10,565 nt of DNA, from the NCBI GenBank assembly GCA_036495425.1, contig DASXMW010000071.1, positions 1 through 10,565 on the forward strand. Direction: 5' to 3'. Shown in pieces: positions 6,009-10,565 of this stretch (positions within the stretch are counted from its first letter, which is position 1; every line of letters starts with the position of its first letter). This stretch comes from Bog-532 sp036495425. GTDB lineage: Bacteria; Actinomycetota; Actinomycetes; Streptosporangiales; Streptosporangiaceae. A program made the translations under genes and the position numbers. The notes under the pieces were generated by a model. The model was not told the DNA's origin and made no database searches. It worked only from the letters and a program-made list of their open reading frames with translations.

Positions 6009-6215
6009 ATGCCTGACTTCGGTGACATGGCCGACAAGGCCAAGGACTTCGCCGGCGACCACGACAAGCAGTCCGACGAGGGCCTGGACAAGGCCGCGGA
6101 CTTCGCCAACGACAAGACGGGTGGCGGCCACGAGGGCCAGATCCAGTCCGGCGAGGACAAGGTCGAGGGCTACCTCGGCGTCGAGGACCAGGACCAGAAC
6201 CAGAACCAGCAGTAG
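6009..6215 (+). CDS. MT0933-like small acidic protein (antitoxin-annotated family)
   Basis: A 68-residue, acidic protein with no cysteine or membrane segment. The core DEGLDKAADFANDKTGGGHEGQI (23-45), followed by GEDKVEGYLG, matches the MT0933-like family, whose founder M. tuberculosis Rv0909 is annotated as an antitoxin. The partner expected from Rv0910 is not adjacent: AlaX lies upstream and birA, behind a terminator, lies downstream. A toxin-antitoxin role is therefore doubtful here, and a stand-alone stress or hydrophilic protective protein is equally possible. ATG 6009 is chosen because GGAGG at 5997-6001 stands 7 nt before it; an in-frame ATG at 5979 lacks such a site. The C-terminus is a (D/N)Q repeat tail ending QQ. 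Confidence 0.85.
   Translation: MPDFGDMADKAKDFAGDHDKQSDEGLDKAADFANDKTGGGHEGQIQSGEDKVEGYLGVEDQDQNQNQQ
6186..6209 (+). repeat. Four tandem hexamers encoding a (D/N)Q tail
   Basis: GACCAG occurs twice and AACCAG twice in direct succession at the 3' end of the MT0933-like gene, giving DQDQNQNQ. Six-base units keep the reading frame, so copy number could vary between strains without disrupting the protein. Confidence 0.85.
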
Positions 6216-6229
6216 CCTCGGCACCAGTG

Positions 6230-6263
6230 AAGGGCCCCGCCCAGGCGGGGCCCTTTCGCTTTT
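6230..6263 (+). terminator. Strong intrinsic terminator after the MT0933-like gene
   Basis: AAGGGCCCCGC (6230-6240) pairs perfectly with GCGGGGCCCTT (6245-6255) across a CCAG loop. TTTCGCTTTT follows on the + strand. It ends transcription of the small gene and separates it from birA. Confidence 0.9.
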
Positions 6264-6268
6264 CCCGG

Positions 6269-6274
6269 CACAAT
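6269..6274 (+). promoter_or_regulatory. Possible -10 element of birA (leaderless or near-leaderless)
   Basis: CACAAT shares four of six bases with TATAAT and lies 8 nt before ATG 6283. No ribosome binding site intervenes. The strong terminator just upstream means birA needs its own promoter. Confidence 0.45.
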
Positions 6275-6282
6275 GGTCGGCG

Positions 6283-7116
6283 ATGAGCACCGAAAACGAA
6301 CCGCCGCCCCGGCCGCCGCTGGACCAGTCCGCCCTGCGGGCCGCCCTGGTCCGGCCGGGCGGTCTGTGGCGGGACATCGCCGTCGTGGCCAGCACCGGGT
6401 CGACCAATACCGACCTGGCCGGGCGGGCCGCCGCGGGCGCGCCCGAGGGCACCGTGCTGGCCGCCGAGGAACAGCGCCAGGGGCGGGGCCGGATGGGGCG
6501 GCGCTGGGTCAGCCCGCCCCGCTCGGCGCTGATGGTCTCGGTCCTGCTCCGCCCGGCCGAGGTGGCCCCGTCCCGGCGCGGCTGGGTGCCCCTGCTGGCC
6601 GGGGTGGCCGCCGCCCGCGCGGTGCGCCGGGTCACCGGGGTCGAAGCCACCCTGAAATGGCCGAATGACCTGCTGGTGGCGGACCGCAAGCTGGCGGGCA
6701 TCCTGGCCGAGCAGTCCGGGGACGCCATCGTGGCCGGCCTCGGCATCAACGTGTCCACCACCGCCGAAGAACTACCGGAACCGGCCGGCGGCGCGCTGCC
6801 GGCCACGTCCCTGTGGCTCGAGCACGCCGCCTCCCTGGACCGGGCCGCGCTGCTCACCGCCCTGCTCGGCGAGTTCGAGCACTGGTACCGGGCCTGGCTC
6901 CGGACCGGACCGCCCGGCGACCCCGGGACCAGCGGCCTGCGCCGGGCCTACCTGGACCTGTCGGCCACGGTCGGCCGGGACGTCCGGGTCGAGCGGCCCG
7001 CCGGGCAGGTGACGGCGGGCCGGGCCACCGGCCTCGACGCCGACGGCCAGCTGATCGTCGAGGGGCCGGCCGGCCGTGAGGCCGTCAGCGCGGGTGATGT
7101 CCGGCATCTACGCTGA
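6283..7116 (+). CDS. birA: Biotin--[acetyl-CoA-carboxylase] ligase
   Basis: The 277-residue enzyme activates biotin to biotinyl-AMP and transfers it to the biotin carrier domain of acyl-CoA carboxylases. It is the short class of BirA, without the N-terminal repressor helix-turn-helix, so it should not regulate biotin genes directly. Visible motifs are STGSTN (37-42), the biotin/ATP loop GRGRMGRRW (67-75), KWPNDLL (125-131), KLAGILAE with Lys136 at the position of the catalytic lysine, and GLGINV. A C-terminal SH3-like domain (about 230-277) ends VSAGDVRHLR. The order birA then PH-domain membrane protein matches M. tuberculosis Rv3279c-Rv3278c. ATG 6283 is the first plausible start after the terminator. 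Its stop overlaps an ATG at 7116. Confidence 0.95.
   Translation: MSTENEPPPRPPLDQSALRAALVRPGGLWRDIAVVASTGSTNTDLAGRAAAGAPEGTVLAAEEQRQGRGRMGRRWVSPPRSALMVSVLLRPAEVAPSRRGWVPLLAGVAAARAVRRVTGVEATLKWPNDLLVADRKLAGILAEQSGDAIVAGLGINVSTTAEELPEPAGGALPATSLWLEHAASLDRAALLTALLGEFEHWYRAWLRTGPPGDPGTSGLRRAYLDLSATVGRDVRVERPAGQVTAGRATGLDADGQLIVEGPAGREAVSAGDVRHLR
7109..7114 (+). promoter_or_regulatory. -10 element of the PH-domain gene, inside the end of birA
   Basis: TACGCT, followed by 7 nt and ATG 7122, is made from the last two sense codons and the first base of the stop codon of birA. A transcript from here would start at or near the second ATG rather than the ATG at 7116. Confidence 0.5.
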
Positions 7117-7121
7117 TGCCC

Positions 7122-7670
7122 ATGGCTCTCGACGCGTGGCCGGCCGGCCAGGACCCCGGGCCCGACGGTGGGCCGGAACGCAGCGTCCTCATCCTGCACC
7201 CGCACTGGAAGGTGCTGGTGGGCCCGGTGATCCTCGGCGTGATCGTGGTGGCCGCGGCGATCGCGGGGGCCCTGGCCATCCCGGCCGGTACCGAGGCCGG
7301 GACGGAACGGCTGGTGGTGCTGGCCGTGGCCGTGCTCCTGCTGCTGATCGTGCTGGTCCGGCCGCTGCTGCGCTGGAAGACCACCACCTACGAGCTGACC
7401 AGCGGCCGGCTGCGGGTCCGGGAGGGCATCGTGACCCGGCGCGGCCGGGACATCCCGCTCGCCCGGATCAGCGACGTGTCGTTCACCCGCAGCCTGCTCG
7501 ACCGCCTGGTCGGGGCGGGGCGGCTGGTGGTGGAGTCGCCCGGCGAGCACGGCCAGATCGTCCTCACCGACATCCCGCAGGTGGAACGGGTCCAGGCCAT
7601 CCTGTTCGACCTGGTCGAGCAGGAGCAGCACGGGGCGGCCCAGGACGACCGCCCGGACGACGGCTACTAG
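7122..7670 (+). CDS. Membrane protein with bacterial PH domain (bPH2/DUF304-like)
   Basis: The 182-residue product has a short hydrophilic N-terminus, two predicted membrane helices (about 31-53 and 63-83) joined by a short loop, and a PH-like domain (about 89-165) in which TTTYELTSGRLRVREGIVTRR and DIPLARISDVSFTRS are characteristic. It is probably anchored in the cytoplasmic membrane with the PH domain inside. M. tuberculosis has a similar protein, Rv3278c, next to birA; its function is not known to me. Two starts compete: ATG 7116, which overlaps the birA stop, and ATG 7122, which suits a leaderless transcript from TACGCT. Coupled translation from birA could use the first. The last stop codon is reused in the next gene's promoter. 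Confidence 0.88.
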   Translation: MALDAWPAGQDPGPDGGPERSVLILHPHWKVLVGPVILGVIVVAAAIAGALAIPAGTEAGTERLVVLAVAVLLLLIVLVRPLLRWKTTTYELTSGRLRVREGIVTRRGRDIPLARISDVSFTRSLLDRLVGAGRLVVESPGEHGQIVLTDIPQVERVQAILFDLVEQEQHGAAQDDRPDDGY

Positions 7671-7673
7671 GGT
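7668..7673 (+). promoter_or_regulatory. -10 element of the MBL-fold gene, built on the preceding stop codon
   Basis: TAGGGT begins with the TAG stop of the PH-domain gene. Six nt follow, then ATG 7680. No Shine-Dalgarno is present in between. Confidence 0.6.
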
Positions 7674-7679
7674 CGGACC

Positions 7680-8318
7680 ATGCGTCTCACCAAGCTTGAA
7701 CACGCCTGCGTCCGGCTGGAAAAGAACGGCACCAGCGTCATCGTCGACCCCGGTAACTGGACCGGCCCGGGCGCGCTCGACGGTGCCGCGGCGGTGCTGG
7801 TAACCCACGAGCACTTCGACCACCTGAACGTGGACGCGGTGCGGGCCGCGCTGGACGCGAACCCGGACCTGACCCTGTGGGGCAACGACTCGGTGGTCGA
7901 GCAGTTCGACGACTTCGGTGATCGGGTGCACCGGGTCAGGGCCGGGGACGCCGTGGACGTGGCCGGGTTCAGCGTGCACGTCTACGGCCGGGAGCACGCG
8001 CTGGTGCACCGGGACATCCCGGTCATCCCCAACACCGGGTTCCTGTTCGACGGCACCGTGTTCCATCCCGGTGACAGCTACACCGTCCCCGAGGCCGACG
8101 TCGACATGCTGCTGCTCCCGGTCAGCGGCCCCTGGCTCAAGGTCGGCGAGATGATCGACTACGCTCGCGCGGTCGCGCCCCGGCGCGGGCTGGCCATCCA
8201 CGACGGCCTGCTCAACGAGATCGGGGTCGCCATGCTGGCCAACTGGTTCGAGCTGGCCGGCCGGCCCAGCGGCGCCACGTTCGAGCGGCTGGACGTGGGC
8301 GGCGCCGCCGACCTCTGA
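7680..8318 (+). CDS. UlaG-like metallo-beta-lactamase-fold hydrolase
   Basis: The 212-residue protein is a compact MBL-fold enzyme of the Lactamase_B_3/UlaG type, likely cytosolic with no signal peptide. The metal motif THEHFDHLN gives His43, His45, Asp47 and His48. Further candidate ligands are the His of REHALVH, the Asp of FHPGDSYTVP and the late His of AIHDGLLNEIG. The N-terminal strand pattern, MRLTKLEHACVRLEKNG then VIVDPG, is typical of this branch, which includes L-ascorbate-6-phosphate lactonase and many hydrolases of unknown substrate. The substrate here cannot be inferred, and no sugar-transport genes lie nearby. It has its own promoter-like hexamer, so it is probably not tied to birA functionally. 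Confidence 0.92.
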   Translation: MRLTKLEHACVRLEKNGTSVIVDPGNWTGPGALDGAAAVLVTHEHFDHLNVDAVRAALDANPDLTLWGNDSVVEQFDDFGDRVHRVRAGDAVDVAGFSVHVYGREHALVHRDIPVIPNTGFLFDGTVFHPGDSYTVPEADVDMLLLPVSGPWLKVGEMIDYARAVAPRRGLAIHDGLLNEIGVAMLANWFELAGRPSGATFERLDVGGAADL

Positions 8319-8350
8319 GCCGCCTGGCCCGGCGGGGTCCGCCAACGCTC

Positions 8351-8356
8351 TACGAT
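8351..8356 (+). promoter_or_regulatory. -10 element of the two-component operon (leaderless)
   Basis: TACGAT is followed by 6 nt and ATG 8363. This is the clearest example of the series. A short CCGCC/GGCGG hairpin (8320-8335) precedes it, after the MBL-fold gene, without a T-run. Confidence 0.65.
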
Positions 8357-8362
8357 CAGGTT

Positions 8363-9034
8363 ATGACCAGCGTTCTGCTCGCCGAGGACGATGAGTCCAT
8401 CTCGGAGCCTCTTTCCCGCGCGCTCCGGCGCGAGGGCTACCACGTGGACGTGACCGCCGACGGCCCGTCCACGCTCGAGCGTGCGCTCAGCGACGCCGTC
8501 GACCTGATCGTGCTGGACATCGGGCTGCCGGTGCTGGACGGGCTGGAGGTCTGCCGCCGGGTCCGGGCCGAGGGCCACGCGGTCCCGGTGCTGATCCTCA
8601 CCGCCCGGGCCGACGAGGTGGACACCGTGGTCGGCCTGGACGCTGGGGCCGACGACTACGTGACCAAGCCGTTCCGGCTGGCCGAGCTGCTGGCCCGGGT
8701 GCGGGCCCTGCTCCGCCGCGGCACCGCGGACAACGCTGTCGTCATGGGGGTCCGCATCGACCCCGAGGCCCGCCGGGCCTGGCACCGGGACGACGAGCTG
8801 GAGCTCACCACCAAGGAGTTCGACCTGCTCTGGATCTTGTTCCGGGACGCCGGCAAGGTGATCACCCGCGAGCAGATCATGCGCGAGGTGTGGGACGCCA
8901 AGTGGTGGACCTCGACCAAGACCCTGGACATGCACATCTCCTGGCTCCGCCGCAAGCTCGGCGACGACGCCCACAGCCCCCGCTACATCACCACCGTGCG
9001 CGGGGTCGGGTTCCGGTTCGAGCGCGGCGATTGA
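8363..9034 (+). CDS. OmpR/PhoB-family response regulator
   Basis: The 223-residue protein has a receiver domain (about 3-115) and a C-terminal winged-helix DNA-binding domain (about 128-221). Receiver residues are all present: acidic pocket Glu8-Asp9-Asp10, phosphoacceptor Asp52, Thr80, Tyr99 and Lys102 in TKPF. The output domain shows TTKEFDLLWIL, then REQIMREVW, and the recognition region HISWLRRKLGDD followed by the wing TTVRGVGFRF. It should therefore be a conventional phosphorylation-controlled transcription factor. The histidine kinase gene starts 3 nt after its stop, so the pair is one operon. The regulon is unknown; no repeated binding site was recognised around the operon. Confidence 0.95.
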   Translation: MTSVLLAEDDESISEPLSRALRREGYHVDVTADGPSTLERALSDAVDLIVLDIGLPVLDGLEVCRRVRAEGHAVPVLILTARADEVDTVVGLDAGADDYVTKPFRLAELLARVRALLRRGTADNAVVMGVRIDPEARRAWHRDDELELTTKEFDLLWILFRDAGKVITREQIMREVWDAKWWTSTKTLDMHISWLRRKLGDDAHSPRYITTVRGVGFRFERGD

Positions 9035-9037
9035 CGC

Positions 9038-10042
9038 ATGCGGCGCCGGCTCCTGCTGACCATGGTCGGCCTGACCGTGGCGGCCGTGCTGGTGGTCGGC
9101 GTGCCCACGATCGTGGTGGCCGACCCCGACACCCAGGCCCTGGTCCTCGGGCTGGGCGCCGCGGTGATCGTGGTCGCGGTGGCCGCCGCGCTGATGCTGT
9201 CCCTGCGGCTGTCCCGGCCGCTGGCCGAGCTGGCCGAGGCGGCCGACCGGCTGCGGTCCGGTGACCCCCGCCCCATCGGCCGCCGCTACGGCGTGGCCGA
9301 GCTGGACCAGGTGGCCGACGGCCTGGACAGCGCGGGCCGCCGGCTGACCAGCCTGCTCACCGCGGAACGGGAGCTGGCCGTGGACGCCTCCCACCAGCTG
9401 CGCACCCCGCTGACCGCGCTGTCCATGCGGCTGGAAGAGGTGATCGCGGCGGCCGACGACCCGGACGCCGTCCGCGAGGAGGGCGGGGCCGCACTGGCCC
9501 AGGCCGAGCGCCTGGCCGACGTGGTCAGCCAGCTGCTCGACCCGTCCCGCCGGGCCACGGCCGGGACCGCCTCGCTGACCGACATCGACGCGGTCATCAA
9601 CCAGCAGGTGGTGGAGTGGGAGCCCGCCTTCCGCCGGGCCCGGCGCAAGCTGGTGGTCACCGGCCAGCGCGGGCTGCGGGCCCACGTCACCCCGGGCGGG
9701 GTGGCCCAGGTGCTGGCCACGCTGGTCGACAACGCGCTCATGCACGGGGCCGGCCCGGTCGAGATCCGCACCTCGCAGAACACCAAGTCGGCCGTGATCG
9801 AGGTCGAGGACCAGGGCAAGGGCGTGCCGCCGGAGCTGGTGTCCCGGATCTTCGAGCGCAGCGTCAGCACCCGGCCCGAGGGCACCGGGCTCGGCCTGTC
9901 ACTGGCCCGGACCATGGCCGCGGCCGACGGCGGCCGGGTGGTCCTGGTCCGCCAGCGGCCACCGGTGTTCGCGGTGTTCCTGCCCCGCAACCCGCCCGCC
10001 TCCCGCTGGCGGCCGCCGCCGGCCCGCAGCGGCCCGGCCTAG
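9038..10042 (+). CDS. Sensor histidine kinase with very short extracytoplasmic loop
   Basis: The 334-residue membrane kinase is the partner of the response regulator 3 nt upstream. Two membrane helices (about 5-27 and 34-56) are joined by only about six residues (ADPDTQ), so there is essentially no external sensor domain. A HAMP linker (about 57-108) leads to the H-box DASHQLRTPLTAL with phosphoacceptor His119. The ATP-binding domain has the N-box with Asp231-Asn232, the G1 box DQGKGVPPE (from 258) and the G2 box GTGLGLSLA (from 282). All catalytic boxes look intact. Such layouts are called intramembrane-sensing kinases; the signal could come from the membrane or a partner protein. A Pro/Arg-rich tail of about 16 residues ends the protein. 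Start ATG 9038 lacks a good ribosome binding site, which fits translational coupling. Confidence 0.94.
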   Translation: MRRRLLLTMVGLTVAAVLVVGVPTIVVADPDTQALVLGLGAAVIVVAVAAALMLSLRLSRPLAELAEAADRLRSGDPRPIGRRYGVAELDQVADGLDSAGRRLTSLLTAERELAVDASHQLRTPLTALSMRLEEVIAAADDPDAVREEGGAALAQAERLADVVSQLLDPSRRATAGTASLTDIDAVINQQVVEWEPAFRRARRKLVVTGQRGLRAHVTPGGVAQVLATLVDNALMHGAGPVEIRTSQNTKSAVIEVEDQGKGVPPELVSRIFERSVSTRPEGTGLGLSLARTMAAADGGRVVLVRQRPPVFAVFLPRNPPASRWRPPPARSGPA

Positions 10043-10055
10043 GCTTGTTCCAGCT

Positions 10056-10082
10056 GGCCCGGGCCGCCCGGCCCATTTATTT
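10056..10082 (+). terminator. Probable terminator of the two-component operon
   Basis: GGCCCGGG (10056-10063) can pair with CCCGGCCC (10067-10074) with one mismatch across a 3-nt loop. ATTTATTT follows at 10075-10082, 14 nt after the kinase stop codon. Confidence 0.5.
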
Positions 10083-10250
10083 CCCGTGACCGGCCAGCAC
10101 CCCGCCGTACTCCGGTCCCCGCTCCGGTACCGGCCCGCTCCCATCGCACCGCCGTCACCGCCCCCGCCCGTGCCCCAGAAACCCGCCAGGTTGGCGCCGC
10201 ACCTCAATGGGCCAGACCAGCCGCCCCGCGCGCAGGGCGCACCTCAGTAG

Positions 10251-10306
10251 CGGTGCAAAGGTAACTTTGCTCCGGCCATCACCGGTGTGAAGTTACCTTT
10301 GCACCG
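10251..10306. repeat. Perfect 17-bp inverted repeat with 22-nt spacer
   Basis: CGGTGCAAAGGTAACTT (10251-10267) is exactly reverse-complementary to AAGTTACCTTTGCACCG (10290-10306). The left copy also lies in a smaller palindrome, GCAAAG-GTAA-CTTTGC (10255-10270), and the spacer holds the 8-bp palindrome CACCGGTG (10280-10287). No T-run follows on either strand. It could be a pair of regulator-binding sites or a bidirectional terminator lacking a U-tract. Confidence 0.9.
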
Positions 10307-10331
10307 GTTGGTCGCCGTACCGGCCATCCCC

Positions 10332-10351
10332 GAGCCGACGCGGGTTGGCTC
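10332..10351 (-). terminator. Weak hairpin at the permease stop codon
   Basis: GAGCCGAC and GTTGGCTC form an 8-bp stem with one G-T pair around a 4-nt loop, overlapping the first base 3' of the permease coding end. There is no T-run, so a terminator role is tentative. Confidence 0.25.
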
Positions 10352-10565
10352 TACGCGGTCACCGCCGCGGGCGCCCGCCGGTCGGTGATCGCGTGCCAGC
10401 CCAGGTAGATCACCGCGGTCAGCACGAAGCCCACCTCGAAGGTGAGGTCGCCCGCCGCGCCCACGTGCTTGGGCACGACGCCGATGTACTCGGTCTGGTT
10501 CGAGAAGAAGATGATCGACACCACCACGCCGGTCAGCATGGCCACCGGCCCGGCCCAGTTCGTGT
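10351..10565 (-). CDS. C-terminal part of an NCS1-type nucleobase (purine-cytosine) permease
   Basis: The frame enters from the right edge and ends at TAG 10351-10353, giving 70 complete codons of an integral membrane protein. It reads NWAGPVAMLTGVVVSIIFFS, a short loop NQTEYIGVVPKHVG, then GDLTFEVGFVLTAVIYLGW and a polar tail HAITDRRAPAAVTA. The last two membrane helices, with the NWAG start and the DLTFEVGF segment, resemble the C-terminus of the nucleobase:cation symporter-1 family, which imports cytosine, purines, allantoin or related compounds. The substrate cannot be told from this part. The 5' end is outside the window. Confidence 0.78.
   Translation of the reverse strand, partial: TNWAGPVAMLTGVVVSIIFFSNQTEYIGVVPKHVGAAGDLTFEVGFVLTAVIYLGWHAITDRRAPAAVTA

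Larger units (their letters stand above)
10043..10350. other. Convergent intergenic region without a recognisable gene
   Basis: These 308 nt lie between the 3' ends of the kinase and the permease. I see no credible coding frame. The region holds a possible terminator next to the kinase, a 13-nt imperfect direct repeat (CGCACCTCA core at 10198 and 10238, 40 nt apart), a perfect 17-bp inverted repeat and a small hairpin at the permease stop codon. Confidence 0.7.

Noticed and set aside
5926..6282. Toxin-antitoxin module around the MT0933-like gene
   Set aside because: No second small gene is present on either side before AlaX or birA; the 3' side is closed by a terminator.
9899..10207. Minus-strand frame entering the convergent intergenic region
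   Set aside because: It overlaps the kinase coding end, would start at TTG and has a low-complexity sequence.
10251..10306. Inverted repeat as ends of an insertion sequence or MITE
   Set aside because: Only 22 nt lie between the arms, there is no transposase and no target-site duplication is apparent.
1..10565. Defence island, biosynthetic cluster or mobile element covering several genes
   Set aside because: Gene functions are unrelated, composition is uniform, and no integrase, transposase, nuclease, polyketide or peptide synthetase motif was seen.

Overview
This is a stretch of ordinary-looking chromosome from a high-G+C actinobacterium. Codon third positions are almost all G or C. Four gene families or arrangements point the same way: a mycothiol-dependent (MDMPI-type) protein, an MT0933-like small protein, a biotin ligase followed by a PH-domain membrane protein (the birA-Rv3278c order of Mycobacterium tuberculosis), and mostly leaderless genes. 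The genus cannot be fixed. There are no rRNA or tRNA genes, insertion sequences, CRISPR arrays or phage genes.

Layout. Bases 3-77 are the tail of an unrecognised gene. Then on the + strand come a MaoC-type hotdog dehydratase (109-627), a siderophore-interacting flavin reductase (718-1473), an MptpB-like tyrosine phosphatase (1514-2287), an MDMPI-like protein with an odd C-terminus (2315-2926) and an alpha/beta-hydrolase fused to a LuxR helix-turn-helix (2931-3980). A LysR regulator (3932-4843, - strand) overlaps that gene tail to tail by 49 bp. An AT-richer gap separates it from a divergent 73-residue protein (4949-5170). AlaX-type trans-editing hydrolase (5194-5925) and an MT0933-like small acidic protein (6009-6215) follow, closed by a strong intrinsic terminator. 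After the terminator come birA (6283-7116), a membrane PH-domain protein (7122-7670), a UlaG-like metallo-beta-lactamase-fold hydrolase (7680-8318) and a two-component pair (8363-10042). The last 300 bases are a convergent intergenic region with a perfect 17-bp inverted repeat, then the 3' end of an NCS1-type permease on the - strand.

How the genes relate. The only clear functional units are the two-component pair, whose genes are 3 nt apart, and birA with the PH-domain gene. The others look like individually transcribed housekeeping or accessory genes. The most consistent signal in the window is regulatory: ten genes have a (T/C)AnnnT hexamer 6-8 nt before an ATG, the layout of leaderless transcripts, in several cases built from the last codons or stop codon of the gene upstream. 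Only the two smallest genes have a strong Shine-Dalgarno sequence at normal spacing.

I found no convincing undescribed multi-gene system. The best leads are the inverted repeat at 10251-10306, the leaderless promoter series, the Asp-for-Cys metal ligand in AlaX and the unusual tail of the MDMPI-like protein.
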